DNA of 64,000 bases from Pseudomonas sp. 14P_8.1_Bac3 (GCF_025466085.1 NZ_JANLOD010000048.1:124001-188000), one strand, 5' to 3'. Counted from the first letter of the stretch, positions 1 through 8,916 are shown. The notes: a model not told the origin generated them from the letters alone. Made by a program: numbers and translations.

Positions 1-1
1 C

Positions 2-337
2 CGGGTGATCCGCTCCCGGGCAGCTAACCCGAAGTGGATCGACGGCGTGAAGCGCCACGGCTACAAAGGTGCGTTCGAGATGGCGGCCACGGTCGACAAC
101 CTGTTCGCCTTCGACGCCACCACCCGGTTGATCGACGATCACCAGTACGCGTTGCTGGCGGATGCTTACCTGCTGGACCCGGCGACCCGGGCGTTTGTCC
201 GCGAGCATAATCCACATGCCTTGCGCGACATGACCGAACGTATGCTGGAAGCGCAGCAGCGGGGCATGTGGAAGGAGCCGGGCGAGTACCGCGAGGCGCT
301 GGAGAACCTGTTGCTGGACATAGAAGAAGACGGTTAG
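2..337 (+). CDS. cobN: Cobaltochelatase large subunit CobN, C-terminal end (partial)
   Basis: The frame is open from the window edge, so only about the last 111 residues are present. CobN is the large, porphyrin-binding subunit of the aerobic cobaltochelatase that inserts Co2+ into hydrogenobyrinic acid a,c-diamide during cobalamin synthesis in the cytoplasm. The tail matches the conserved CobN/ChlH terminus: NPKWIDGVKRHGYKGAFE, then a segment around DNLFAFDATT, then a final helical stretch typical of family C-termini. The next gene is the ATPase partner chlD, with a REPIN between them, as in other pseudomonads. The real start lies upstream of the window. Confidence 0.93.
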   Translation, partial: RVIRSRAANPKWIDGVKRHGYKGAFEMAATVDNLFAFDATTRLIDDHQYALLADAYLLDPATRAFVREHNPHALRDMTERMLEAQQRGMWKEPGEYREALENLLLDIEEDG

Positions 338-354
338 CGCACACCACCTGACCT

Positions 355-437
355 TGTGGGAGCGAGCCTGCTCGCGATGGTGTATCTGCCACATTGATGT
401 CGACTGACACTCCATCGCGAGCAGGCTCGCTCCCACA
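355..437. repeat. REPIN (two inverted REP copies) between cobN and chlD
   Basis: Two REP units face each other, TGTGGGAGCGAGCCTGCTCGCGA and its complement, separated by about 37 bp. This is the Pseudomonas REPIN layout. It sits inside the cob gene pair, so it may act as an RNA hairpin that limits or stabilises the message. Confidence 0.9.
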
Positions 438-496
438 GGGACGAAAGTGTCTGTGAATTTATTGATAGATCATCGACCACGACAGAGACAACCCCA

Positions 497-1495
497 ATGA
501 CCGACACCCCACATTTCCCGCTCTCCGCCGTGGTCGGCGCCGACGATTTGAAACTTGCCCTATGCCTCACCGCCATCGACCCGAAAATCGGTGGCGTGCT
601 GATCGAAGGCCCGCGCGGCATGGCCAAGTCGACCCTGGCCCGTGGCCTTGCAGACCTGCTCGCCAGCGGCCAGTTCGTCACCTTGCCACTCGGTGCCACC
701 GAAGAGCGCCTGGTCGGCACCCTAGACCTCGACGCGGCCCTGAGCGATGGGCGCGCACAGTTTTCACCCGGCGTGCTGGCCAAGGCGGATGGCGGCGTGC
801 TCTACGTCGATGAAGTCAATTTGCTCCCCGATCACCTCGTGGACCTGTTGCTCGACGTCGCCGCCAGCGGCACCAACCTGATCGAGCGAGACGGCATTTC
901 CCATCGGCATTCGGCGAAGTTCGTGCTGATCGGCACGATGAACCCGGAAGAGGGCGAGCTACGCCCGCAATTGCTCGACCGCTTCGGGCTGAACGTCGCC
1001 CTCAGTGGTCACACCGAACCGTCCCAGCGCGGGCAGATCATCCGTCGGCGCCTGGATTTCGACAGCGATCCCCAACGTTTCTGCGTCGAGTGGGAAGATC
1101 AGCAGCAGGCGTTGCGCGAACGGTGCGAGACAGCGCGCAGCGCAATGGCGAGCATCCCGCTCGACGATGCAGCGCTGGCGCAGATTACTGAGCGCTGTTT
1201 TGCCGCTGGCGTCGATGGCCTGCGTGCCGATCTGGTCTGGCTGCGCGCGGCGCGTGCCCATGCGGCGTGGCGCGGGGCGAGCGCGATTGCCGCGGAGGAT
1301 ATCGACGCGGTGGCCGAGTTCGCCTTGCGCCACCGTCGTCGCGAACCATCGCCGCCGACACCGCAACAGGCCCAGCAGCCTTCGGCGCAAAACTCCACCC
1401 CGAGCGCCGGTGAGGGCCAGTGGGGCGAAATGCCCGCGCAGGCGTTGCCGGTCGGCGCCCGACGTGACGTGCCGAGCTGGCCAAAAAAGCCCTAG
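497..1495 (+). CDS. chlD: AAA+ ATPase subunit of cobaltochelatase (ChlI-like; 0-frame product of chlD)
   Basis: A 332-residue AAA+ protein of the ChlI/BchI/CobS type. Walker A is GPRGMAKS at residues 38-45 and Walker B is VLYVDEVNLL around 101-110; a GTMNPEEGELRPQLLDRF segment carries sensor 1 and the arginine finger region. It would power metal insertion together with CobN. After a Pro/Gln-rich linker (about residues 290-325) the frame stops at 1493-1495, a few bases after the heptamer A-AAA-AAG at 1483-1489. Ribosomes that slip by -1 there continue into the VWA part ending at 2160, giving a 554-residue ChlD. The short product then serves as the I-type subunit. The upstream ribosome binding site is weak. 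Confidence 0.9.
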   Translation: MTDTPHFPLSAVVGADDLKLALCLTAIDPKIGGVLIEGPRGMAKSTLARGLADLLASGQFVTLPLGATEERLVGTLDLDAALSDGRAQFSPGVLAKADGGVLYVDEVNLLPDHLVDLLLDVAASGTNLIERDGISHRHSAKFVLIGTMNPEEGELRPQLLDRFGLNVALSGHTEPSQRGQIIRRRLDFDSDPQRFCVEWEDQQQALRERCETARSAMASIPLDDAALAQITERCFAAGVDGLRADLVWLRAARAHAAWRGASAIAAEDIDAVAEFALRHRRREPSPPTPQQAQQPSAQNSTPSAGEGQWGEMPAQALPVGARRDVPSWPKKP

Positions 1496-1530
1496 GCATT
1501 CGCCCTCGATCTGCTGCGGGGGCGAATGCC
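1483..1530 (+). promoter_or_regulatory. Programmed -1 ribosomal frameshift signal in chlD
   Basis: Slippery heptamer A-AAA-AAG lies at 1483-1489 in the correct phase (codons CCA AAA AAG), followed by CCC and the stop TAG at 1493-1495. Five bases after the heptamer begins a perfect 11-bp stem, GGCATTCGCCC (1495-1505) with GGGCGAATGCC (1520-1530), around a 14-base loop. Heptamer, spacer and stem match the E. coli dnaX type. I see no clear stimulatory Shine-Dalgarno element upstream of the heptamer. Confidence 0.88.
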
Positions 1531-2160
1531 AAGCCCCGTGCGGGACAGCTGGACAGCGGCAGGCAAGGCAAGCGTCGGGCGGCGCAAAGCGGTTCGATCA
1601 ACTGGCCCGGCACGCTGCTTAACGGTCGCCCGCGTCAGCGCGAGGATGTGCTGTTTCATTTACGTACGCGTTCGCCTCATGAGCTGTGGCTGGTGATCGT
1701 CGATGCCTCGGCTTCGACGCGCCGTCATCAGGCATTGAGCGACGCCAAAGGGCTGCTGGCTCAGCTGTTCGACGATGCTTATCGGCAACGTGCGCGTCTG
1801 GCGTTGTTGACCGCCAGCGGTCATGCGCCGAGATGGCAAGTGCAGGGGCTGAAAGCCTCCGCGGGCCTGCGCCACTGGCTCGATGAGCTCGGCGCGGGTG
1901 GCGGCACACCGTTGCTGGCGGCGTTGGGCGAGGCGGGGCGCTGGCTTGCGGCGAGGCAAAAGCGCTTGCCGGCGGAACAACAGCGGTTGCTACTGGTCAC
2001 GGATGGGCGCTTGAAAGAGTGGTCGGGCGTGCCGGCGCTGGGGTGCCCGGGGCTGCTGATCGATATCGAGCGCGGGCCGATTCGGTTGGGACGGGCGAGG
2101 CAGTTGGCGGCGGAGTTGCAGGCGGATTATCGACATATCGATGAGCTGGTTTCGGGTTGA
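1489..2160 (+). CDS. chlD: VWA-domain half of ChlD, translated by -1 frameshift
   Basis: This -1 frame is open from 1468 and continues the protein that the 0 frame breaks. The first residues after the shift are ALGIRPRSAAGANAKP, a basic linker, then NGRPRQREDVLFHLRTR, then a von Willebrand A domain. The MIDAS motif DASAS falls at residues 403-407 of the 554-residue fusion, with a later VTDGR. ChlD/CobT-type subunits use this domain to dock on the large chelatase subunit. There is no convincing independent start: the candidate GTG at 1648 has a poor Shine-Dalgarno region and lies inside conserved sequence. I therefore read it as the second half of a recoded gene and not as a separate gene or a pseudogene. 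Confidence 0.85.
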   Translation, partial: ALGIRPRSAAGANAKPRAGQLDSGRQGKRRAAQSGSINWPGTLLNGRPRQREDVLFHLRTRSPHELWLVIVDASASTRRHQALSDAKGLLAQLFDDAYRQRARLALLTASGHAPRWQVQGLKASAGLRHWLDELGAGGGTPLLAALGEAGRWLAARQKRLPAEQQRLLLVTDGRLKEWSGVPALGCPGLLIDIERGPIRLGRARQLAAELQADYRHIDELVSG

Positions 2161-2209
2161 GTTCTGCATCGTCTGGGCCGCCCCATTCGCGGGCAAGCCA
2201 CAGTGCTGA

Positions 2210-3433
2210 TTATTTGCCCATGGCCTGACGGTATTGACGCGTACGACGGCCGATGTACACGCGGTCGAGGATTAACGCCCAGAGCGCCGACACCTGCGGA
2301 CGGGGCTGGCGTCCGCGGCTGAGACGATGGAGCTGGAATTTCACCACGGCCATACTTGCCAGCGCCGCCAGGGGCTTGCGTTTCCAGCGGATCGGCGGCA
2401 GTTGCGGGTGGCTGTCCCGGCCTTCACGCCACTGTTTGACCAGCTGCGGCTCGATAGCCAGCGCTGTGCCGATGCCGGCCATGGCGACGCCGCTGGCGAG
2501 TACCTGTTCGACAACGGCCAGGCGCCGGATGCCGCCCGTCACCATCACCGGCATCTGCGCCACGCCGGCCAGTTCGCTGGCCATCTCCAGAAAGTAGGCT
2601 TCCCGCGCCAGCGTCCGCCCATCGCGCGCTTCGCCTTGCATGGCCGGGGCTTCGTAGCTGCCGCCCGACAGTTCCAGCAAGTCGATCTGTTGATCATTGA
2701 GCCACTGGATCACGTGCCGGGCGTCATCGGCATCGAATCCACCGCGCTGGAAGTCGGCCGAGTTGAGCTTCACCGCCACGCAAAACTGCGGCGACACGGC
2801 GTGGCGCACGGCGCGGAGCACTTCCATCAGCAGGCGCGCGCGATTCTCGAGCGTTCCGCCCCAACGGTCGGTTCGCTGGTTGGTCAATGGCGAGAGGAAC
2901 TGGCTGATCAGGTAACCGTGCGCGGCATGAATCTGCACGCCGGTGAAGCCGGCCTCTTCCGCCAGGGCTGCACTGGTAGCGAAGCGCCGGATCACTTCGG
3001 CAATATCCTCTTCGGACATCGGCTTGGGGGCAGCGAACATCTTCGAGAACGAACCCAGGTCCAACGCCACTGCCGAGGGCGCCATCGCCTGCTGGCCCAG
3101 GTTGGCCATGGTCTGGCGCCCCGGGTGATTGAGCTGCATCCAGAACTGCGCGCCGCCGGCCTTGCCGACCGTCGCCCACTGACGAAAGCGCTGCAGGTCG
3201 CGCTCGTCCTCAAGCACCACGCCACCGGGGCCGGTCATGGCGCGGCGGTCGATCATCACGTTGCCGGTCAGCAGCAGCCCGGCTTCGCCCTCGGCCCAGG
3301 CCTGGTACAACCGGAATAGCGCAGCGGAAGGTGCCTGCTCGGTATCGGCGAGGTTTTCCTCCATTGCCGCTTTGGCAATGCGATTGCGCAGGGTCTGACC
3401 GTTGGGCAGATTCAACGTCTGGAAGGGCGACAT
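2210..3433 (-). CDS. NADH:flavin oxidoreductase, Old Yellow Enzyme family
   Basis: A 407-residue single-domain FMN TIM-barrel enzyme of the OYE family, which reduces activated C=C bonds or nitro compounds with NAD(P)H. Visible family features are the N-terminal LRNRIAKAAMEENLAD, FWMQLNHPGRQ, the FMN/substrate motif VQIHAAHGYLISQFLSP and the phosphate-binding VMVTGGIRR. The start is supported by GAGGAG on the minus strand. The gene is divergent from a MerR regulator, with an operator-promoter between them that suits direct control by that regulator. Substrate unknown. Confidence 0.92.
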   Translation of the reverse strand: MSPFQTLNLPNGQTLRNRIAKAAMEENLADTEQAPSAALFRLYQAWAEGEAGLLLTGNVMIDRRAMTGPGGVVLEDERDLQRFRQWATVGKAGGAQFWMQLNHPGRQTMANLGQQAMAPSAVALDLGSFSKMFAAPKPMSEEDIAEVIRRFATSAALAEEAGFTGVQIHAAHGYLISQFLSPLTNQRTDRWGGTLENRARLLMEVLRAVRHAVSPQFCVAVKLNSADFQRGGFDADDARHVIQWLNDQQIDLLELSGGSYEAPAMQGEARDGRTLAREAYFLEMASELAGVAQMPVMVTGGIRRLAVVEQVLASGVAMAGIGTALAIEPQLVKQWREGRDSHPQLPPIRWKRKPLAALASMAVVKFQLHRLSRGRQPRPQVSALWALILDRVYIGRRTRQYRQAMGK

Positions 3434-3460
3434 GCTTGACTCCTCATCAATGAAGAGCAG

Positions 3461-3491
3461 AGGCTAAGCTTAAAGCTAACTTTAATGTCAA
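3461..3491 (-). promoter_or_regulatory. MerR-type promoter/operator for the OYE gene
   Basis: On the minus strand there is a perfect -35 TTGACA (3486-3491) and a -10-like TAGCCT (3461-3466), separated by 19 bp. The spacer holds a perfect 6-4-6 inverted repeat, TTAAAG CTAA CTTTAA (3470-3485). A long spacer with a dyad inside it is the hallmark of promoters activated by MerR proteins through DNA distortion. The adjacent MerR gene is the obvious regulator. Confidence 0.8.
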
Positions 3492-3510
3492 GCGGCACAA
3501 TGGGGCTGAG

Positions 3511-3921
3511 ATGAAGATTGGAGAATTGGCGCAACTGAGCGGGCTCAATGCCTCGCGTATTCGTTTTTACGAAGCCCAGGGTCTGATCCAGAACGTGGAG
3601 CGCCGGGCAAATGGCTACCGGCATTACCCCGAACAGGTTTTACAAACGCTGTATCTCATCCAGTGCGCGCAGCAGGCCGGCTTCAGCCTGGAAGAGCTGA
3701 AACAGTTGTTGTCGATTACCGCGTCCGGCGACGTCAAGCAAGACGAACTGATCGCGGGCTTGAGGCGCAAGATCGAGCAGATCGAACAGATGCAACGGCA
3801 CCTGGCACAGAGCAAGGCGAAGCTGCTGACGGTGATCGACGACATTCAGTCCAGGCCCGACGGCATGGGCTGCGCTGCCAATGCCGAGCGGGTGCTGGCG
3901 TCATTCAGGCCTTCGCGCTGA
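3511..3921 (+). CDS. MerR family transcriptional regulator
   Basis: A 136-residue MerR regulator. The N-terminal winged helix-turn-helix is MKIGELAQLSGLNASRIRFYEAQGL, with the conserved RFYE element; a long dimerisation helix follows (about residues 75-115, IAGLRRKIEQIEQMQRHL) and a short C-terminal tail contains one Cys (GMGCAANAERV). It lacks the paired metal-binding cysteines of CueR or MerR, so it more likely senses a small molecule or redox state. Divergent from the OYE gene; its 3' end overlaps the convergent MFS gene by 17 bp. Confidence 0.92.
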   Translation: MKIGELAQLSGLNASRIRFYEAQGLIQNVERRANGYRHYPEQVLQTLYLIQCAQQAGFSLEELKQLLSITASGDVKQDELIAGLRRKIEQIEQMQRHLAQSKAKLLTVIDDIQSRPDGMGCAANAERVLASFRPSR

Positions 3922-5449
3922 AGGACGCCGTCGACGGGGCAGGGATCGGATGGCGCATCAAGATGCCGACCACGACTGCGCCCAGCAAGGCCAGCAGGCC
4001 CGCGACCCGGAGCAGCAAACTGAAGCCGCCGACGAACGCTTCGCGGGCCAGCGGTTCCACGACGTTACGAGCGGTGTCCGGCAGCAGGCTCAGCGCCGCC
4101 GACATGTCGCCGGCCACGACGCGCGAGGCGATGCCCTGGGTTTCACCGAGCCATTGCGCACCGTGAGCGGCCAGGCCCGCGCGCAGCAATGCCTCGGTAT
4201 GACCGGACAGCAACGCACCGTATACACCGAGGGTCAACACGATGGCGCTGAAGCGCATGGTGGTGCTCATGCCCGACGCCATGCCGGTGCGCGCCCGGGG
4301 CACGCAGGCCATGATGTTCTTTTGCGTGTCGCCATTGAGCAATCCGGCCCCGGCGCCGGTCACGGCGATTGCCAGGGCGAAGGGCAGGTAGCCGCCGCTG
4401 CTGACCGCCCAGGCACTCAGCAAATTACCGGCGCCGACGAGCGTCAAACCGGTCGCCATCATGGTCGCCGGGGCAAAGCGGCTGGACAGGCGTACGCCGA
4501 GCCGCGGCCCCATCAGCATGGTCACGGCAAACGGCAACATGCCCAGGCCCGAGGCGATGGCCGAAAACCCCAGGCCGTTTTGCAGATAGAACGGCAGCAG
4601 CGTCATCATCACCTGGGCGCAACCGGCATAAGCGAACATGCCCAGCAGCGCGCCGATAAAGCGCGGGTATCTGAATAATTGCAGGTCGACCATCGGCCGT
4701 TGTTGCAGCCGTTCAATCACGACAAACACGCCCAGCAGCAGCGCACCGCCGATCAGCCGCCCGTATGTGACCGGGTTGCTCCAGCCGATCCGGTTTGCCT
4801 CGATCAGGCCCCAGATCAGGCACAGCAAACTGGCACTGAAGGCCAGGCTGCCCCACGGATCGAGGCGTGCGGATTGAGGATCGCGGGATTCCGGCACCGC
4901 GCGCCAGACCATGACGATCAGCAACAGGCCGACCGGCAAGTTGAGGTAGAAAATCCAGCGCCAGCCGATGTATTCGGTTATCAGCCCGCCGAGGGGCGGC
5001 GCCGCGGTCATCGCCACGCCCATGCACGCGCCCCAGAACGCCCAGGCCTTGGCTCGCTCGACTTCATCGTGAAAGGTGTGTCCGATGGAGGCCAGCGCCG
5101 AAGTCAGCAACAGCGCCGCCCCGACACCCTTGACCGCGCGGGCAATGTCGAGGAACAACGCCGTCGGCGCGGCACCGCAACCCATGGATGCCAGAATGAA
5201 CAGGCCCAGGCCGCAGAGCAGGGTTTTCTGCCGGCCAAAGCGGTCGGCGATGCTCCCGGCCGGCAGCAACAGGGCCGCGAACGCCAGCATGTACGCGCTG
5301 ACCACCCATTCGATGTCGGCAAAATTGGCGCCCAGGTCCCGGGCGATCGTCGGCAGGGTGACGGCGACTATATTGGTGTCGAGGACGATCAACGAACAGA
5401 CGCCGGAGGCCGTCAACAACGTCAGGTGGGGACTGACGCGGCTCATCAT
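3905..5449 (-). CDS. MFS drug efflux transporter, DHA2 (14-TM) type
   Basis: A 514-residue inner-membrane antiporter of the EmrB/QacA type. It has the DHA2 hallmark near the N-terminus, LDTNIVAVTLPTIARDLG, the motif A-like segment GSIADRFGRQKTLLCG, and a motif C-like run rich in Gly/Pro around GVAMTAAPPLGGLI. Hydrophobicity and length fit 14 membrane spans. It starts with tandem ATG codons (5449, 5446). A divergent LysR gene begins 161 bp away and probably controls it. No linked EmrA-like periplasmic protein is present, so it probably pumps into the periplasm. Confidence 0.9.
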   Translation of the reverse strand: MMSRVSPHLTLLTASGVCSLIVLDTNIVAVTLPTIARDLGANFADIEWVVSAYMLAFAALLLPAGSIADRFGRQKTLLCGLGLFILASMGCGAAPTALFLDIARAVKGVGAALLLTSALASIGHTFHDEVERAKAWAFWGACMGVAMTAAPPLGGLITEYIGWRWIFYLNLPVGLLLIVMVWRAVPESRDPQSARLDPWGSLAFSASLLCLIWGLIEANRIGWSNPVTYGRLIGGALLLGVFVVIERLQQRPMVDLQLFRYPRFIGALLGMFAYAGCAQVMMTLLPFYLQNGLGFSAIASGLGMLPFAVTMLMGPRLGVRLSSRFAPATMMATGLTLVGAGNLLSAWAVSSGGYLPFALAIAVTGAGAGLLNGDTQKNIMACVPRARTGMASGMSTTMRFSAIVLTLGVYGALLSGHTEALLRAGLAAHGAQWLGETQGIASRVVAGDMSAALSLLPDTARNVVEPLAREAFVGGFSLLLRVAGLLALLGAVVVGILMRHPIPAPSTASFSAKA

Positions 5450-5610
5450 CGGATTGCCTTTTGGGCAAGGGTGCTGATCGATGCCGCGTTATGGGGTTTG
5501 ACGTGCATGGCATAGGCTCTCTACTGTCAGTACACGACGAGCTTATCGCGAGCGATCAAGCGTTCCGTTAGCCCTGTATCGGGATTTCATTACCTTTGAG
5601 CTAATGCACC

Positions 5611-6489
5611 ATGGATATTCGCCATTTCCGCTATTTCCTGGCCGTCGCCCGGCAAGGCAACTTCACCCGCGCCGCCGAACAACTGGGCATCGCGCCGCCG
5701 ACCCTGACTCGACAGATCCAGGACATGGAAAGCGAACTCGGCACGCGGCTGTTCGTGCGGCAAACCCGTGAAGTCAGTCTGACCGAGGCGGGTGCCGCGC
5801 TGGTGATCGAAGCCGAAGCGACGGTGCGCCAGTTCGAATACGCCCAGCACAATGCCCAGCGCGCCGGACGCGGGGAAATTGGCCATATCGAACTCGGCTA
5901 TGTGGCGTCAGCGGTGTACTCGGGCCTGCTGCAGAAACAAGTTCAGGCCTTCAGCCGCGAGTGCCCCGACGTCAGTCTGAACGTGCGCGAATACCCGATG
6001 GTGTCATTGCCGGCCATGGTGGCCGAGGGTCGATTCGACATTGGTTATGTGCGCTCACCCATGACCCTGCCCGAAGGCCTGGACGCGATCCGGCTGGACG
6101 CGGAAGGCTTCGTGCTGGCACTGCCGGTCGAATCCTGGCTGTGTCGCTTGACCGAGATTGGCCCGGAACGCCTCCAGGGCGAAACATTCATCCTCCCGGA
6201 ACAAATCAGCGGCACGTTGCAAGTGGCCGCCGAGGGCGGGTTTTCGCCAAAACTCGGAGCGCAACCGGGTGGGCTGGTCGCGGTGCTGGCGCTGGTGTCG
6301 CTGGGGCAGGGCGTGGCGGTGGTGCCGGAGTCGGTGGTCGGACACGTCGGACTGCCCGGGGTCGCGTACCGGTCGATCAAGGGTTGCGAGGCGAGTTCGT
6401 GGTTGTCGTTGGTGTATCGGCGGTTCGAGAAGTCGGCGGCGGTGGTGCGGTATATCGAGCGGGTGAAAAGCACTGCAGTCAAAAGCTAG
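5611..6489 (+). CDS. LysR family transcriptional regulator
   Basis: A 292-residue LysR regulator. Residues 1-60 form the winged helix (MDIRHFRYFLAVARQGNFTRAAEQL, then PPTLTRQIQDMESELGTRLF), followed by a periplasmic-binding-like effector domain from about residue 90. Divergent from the DHA2 pump, so control of that pump is the simplest inference. A REPIN follows directly. Confidence 0.92.
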   Translation: MDIRHFRYFLAVARQGNFTRAAEQLGIAPPTLTRQIQDMESELGTRLFVRQTREVSLTEAGAALVIEAEATVRQFEYAQHNAQRAGRGEIGHIELGYVASAVYSGLLQKQVQAFSRECPDVSLNVREYPMVSLPAMVAEGRFDIGYVRSPMTLPEGLDAIRLDAEGFVLALPVESWLCRLTEIGPERLQGETFILPEQISGTLQVAAEGGFSPKLGAQPGGLVAVLALVSLGQGVAVVPESVVGHVGLPGVAYRSIKGCEASSWLSLVYRRFEKSAAVVRYIERVKSTAVKS

Positions 6490-6493
6490 AAGC

Positions 6494-6585
6494 TTCGCGA
6501 GCAAGCCCGCTCCCACAGGGTGCAGTGTCGAGCACACAATTTGCACCGGACACTGTTCAACTGTGGGAGCGGGCTTGCTCGCGAA
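6494..6585. repeat. REPIN after the LysR gene
   Basis: Inverted pair TTCGCGAGCAAGCCCGCTCC / GGAGCGGGCTTGCTCGCGAA, with CACA/TGTG at the inner edges. The rest of the 396-bp gap (6586-6885) is the leader of the terC-like gene. In that leader I see short hairpins but no riboswitch I can name. Confidence 0.9.
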
Positions 6586-6885
6586 TGCGGCCGCCTGAAC
6601 AGCTAAAATCCTGACCTTCTACAGATTTTGTAATGATTTCCAGCTGTAGGAAAAGTCCCTGGCGCCTGTACGCTCCAAGGCCTTTTCATTTTCAGGACTT
6701 GCATGAACACCCTCTCGGAGCCCCCCAGTTATCCTTCCCCATCGCGCCTCCACGCGCGTCTGATGCCCGCGAAACATCCAGTCTTTCGACTTCCCGATAC
6801 CTTTGTCATTCATGCCCCAAGGCCTCTGGGCCGCGCCTTGCCGTGCCCGGCATTGTGAATTCACTGAAGAGATCGAGACATTTTT

Positions 6886-8445
6886 ATGGAATGGATAGCT
6901 GACCCCACCGCGTGGCTGGGTTTGTTGACGCTGATCGTGCTGGAACTGGTGCTCGGCATCGATAACCTGGTGTTTATCGCGATCCTCGCGGACAAACTGC
7001 CGCCCGAGCAGCGCGATCGTGCGCGTCTCATCGGCTTGTCATTTGCGCTGCTGATGCGCCTGGGCCTGCTGGCGAGCATTTCCTGGCTGGTGACCCTGAC
7101 GCAGCCGCTGTTCGAGGTGTTCGACAAAAGCTTCTCGGGGCGTGACCTGATCATGTTGTTCGGCGGCGTGTTCCTGCTGTTCAAGGCCACCATGGAACTG
7201 CACGAACGACTCGAAGGCCATGTCGGCGAGCGCAGGTCCAATACCGCGTATGCGCTGTTCTGGCCGATCGTCGCGCAGATTGTGGTACTCGATGCCGTGT
7301 TCTCCCTCGACGCGGTGATCACCGCCGTGGGCATGGTTGATGAGCTGGCGGTGATGATGATCGCGGTGATCATTTCCATCGGCCTGATGATCGTCGCCAG
7401 CAAACCGCTGACCCGTTTCGTCAATGCCCACCCGACCGTGATCATGCTGTGCCTGGGCTTCCTGATGATGATCGGTTTCGCCCTGACCGCTGAAGGCCTG
7501 GGCTTCCACATTCCGAAAGGCTACCTGTACGCGGCCATCGGTTTCTCGATCCTGATCGAAATCTTCAATCAGATCGCCCGCGCCCGGCGCAAGCGCTCCA
7601 TGCAGGGCCTGCGGCCGTTGCGCGAACGCACGGCTCATGCGGTGCTGCGTTTGCTCGGTGGTCGCACGTTGGCGGCCGAGGAGGTCGGTGAGGAAATTAC
7701 CGACCTGCTGGACAGCGCTGAGGCGCCCGGTGAAGCTTTGTTCGACCGTCGTGAGCGGGTGATGATCAGCGGCGTACTGCAACTGGCTGAGCGTCCCATC
7801 CGCACCTTGATGACTGTTCGCGCCGACGTCGATTACATCGACCTGTCCGACGACGCAGAAGCGATTCGTGCTCGGCTCATGCACTCGTCCTATTCGCGTC
7901 TGCCACTGATTCGCGACGGCATCGTGGATGAGCCACTGGGCTTCGTGCACAAGAAGGAGTTGCTCAAGGAATACCTGGCCGGCAATGAGCCGAACCTCGA
8001 GCATCTGGCACGCAAGCCCCTCAACTTGCTGGACAGCTACTCGATCCTCAACGCCCTGGAGCAAATGCGCAAAGCCTCGACGCACATTGCCTTCGTGGTC
8101 AACGAATTCGGCGACTTCGTCGGTGTGCTGACCATGACCGACATCCTCGAATCGATTGCCGGCGAACTGCCGGACGCCAGCGAAATCGAAGGTCCGGACG
8201 TGGTCGAAGAGCAGGGCGGGTTCATGGTCAGCGGCGCACTGAACCTGTCGCGAGTGCGGCAGCGAACCGGTTTTGCCGCTGAACCAACCGACGACTACCA
8301 GACCCTGGCGGGTTTGGTCATGAGCTTGCTCGATCGCTTGCCGATGATCGGCGACAGCCATGAGTGGCAGGGCTGGCGGATGACGGTGGTGGCGGTAGAG
8401 GAGCGTCGGGTGACGCGGGTGTTGCTGGTTCGCATCGGCGGGTGA
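6886..8445 (+). CDS. TerC-family membrane protein with CBS and CorC/HlyC domains
   Basis: A 519-residue inner-membrane protein of the YoaE/YegH type. Residues 1-230 are a TerC domain with several spans and two acidic signatures, [10 protein letters not shown] (24-33) and [12 protein letters not shown], thought to bind divalent metal. A cytoplasmic basic linker follows, then a CBS pair (about 285-420, e.g. [16 protein letters not shown] and [16 protein letters not shown]), then a CorC/HlyC-type C-terminal domain. TerC proteins are linked to Mn2+ efflux or metalation of exported proteins; the exact role here is not known. The start follows a weak AGAG sequence after a leader of about 300 bases. 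Confidence 0.9.
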   Translation: MEWIADPTAWLGLLTLIVLELVLGIDNLVFIAILADKLPPEQRDRARLIGLSFALLMRLGLLASISWLVTLTQPLFEVFDKSFSGRDLIMLFGGVFLLFKATMELHERLEGHVGERRSNTAYALFWPIVAQIVVLDAVFSLDAVITAVGMVDELAVMMIAVIISIGLMIVASKPLTRFVNAHPTVIMLCLGFLMMIGFALTAEGLGFHIPKGYLYAAIGFSILIEIFNQIARARRKRSMQGLRPLRERTAHAVLRLLGGRTLAAEEVGEEITDLLDSAEAPGEALFDRRERVMISGVLQLAERPIRTLMTVRADVDYIDLSDDAEAIRARLMHSSYSRLPLIRDGIVDEPLGFVHKKELLKEYLAGNEPNLEHLARKPLNLLDSYSILNALEQMRKASTHIAFVVNEFGDFVGVLTMTDILESIAGELPDASEIEGPDVVEEQGGFMVSGALNLSRVRQRTGFAAEPTDDYQTLAGLVMSLLDRLPMIGDSHEWQGWRMTVVAVEERRVTRVLLVRIGG

Positions 8446-8621
8446 TCGTGCCAGATCTCATGAAGTTTTTCCTACGTGAATCAGGACGGTGTTCGCCCTG
8501 ACTGAAGGACTTGGCCGATAAGAAACACGGAAATCGAGAAGCGCAGGAGCTGATACCTTTTGCGCTTTCCCATTCTCGGTAACGCTGCCATGTCAAAAGC
8601 AATAACGTCAAACGCGCATCA

Positions 8622-8653
8622 GAGTGCTATTTTTAGTACGTCTAAAAGCACTC
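8622..8653. promoter_or_regulatory. Operator-like inverted repeat upstream of the antitoxin gene
   Basis: GAGTGCT and TTTTTAG (8622-8636) face CTAAAAGCACTC (8642-8653); the arms differ by a one-base bulge and an extra T. It ends 14 bp before the chosen antitoxin start, where toxin-antitoxin autoregulatory operators normally lie. Confidence 0.6.
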
Positions 8654-8667
8654 CAGGAAACACCTTC

Positions 8668-8916
8668 ATGCCGCATATCGTGCTTTCACAGGTTGTAGCG
8701 AGTATCTCCGAACTGAAAAAGAATCCGATGGGTACGGTCGCCGCGGGCGGTGGCCAGTCCGTTGCAATACTCAACCGCAACGAGCCGGCTTTTTACTGCG
8801 TACCGGCCAAAGAGTACGAGGCCATGATGTCTCGCCTCGACGATCTGGAATTGATCGCTCTATGTAAGGAGCGTGAAAATGACCTGACTATAAAGGTTTC
8901 GATTGATGACCTATGA
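8668..8916 (+). CDS. Type II antitoxin, Phd/YefM-RelB type
   Basis: An 82-residue antitoxin beginning MPHIVLSQVVASISELKKNP. The N-terminal part resembles the Phd/YefM DNA-binding fold, with the typical segment SVAILNRNEPAFYCVPAKEYEAMM, and the acidic C-terminal tail would wrap around the toxin. I chose the ATG at 8668, which has AGGAAA upstream, over an upstream in-frame start, because the longer version would run through the operator-like repeat. The stop overlaps the toxin start by 11 bases, showing translational coupling. Confidence 0.85.
   Translation: MPHIVLSQVVASISELKKNPMGTVAAGGGQSVAILNRNEPAFYCVPAKEYEAMMSRLDDLELIALCKERENDLTIKVSIDDL

Noticed and set aside
497..2160. chlD as a frameshifted pseudogene or two independent genes
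   Set aside because: The frame break coincides exactly with a phased A-AAA-AAG heptamer, a nearby stop and a perfect stem, and both halves keep intact motifs; decay would not produce this.
6586..6885. yybP-ykoY-type manganese riboswitch before the terC-like gene
   Set aside because: TerC genes often have one, but I could not find its conserved loop sequences or a matching fold in this leader.
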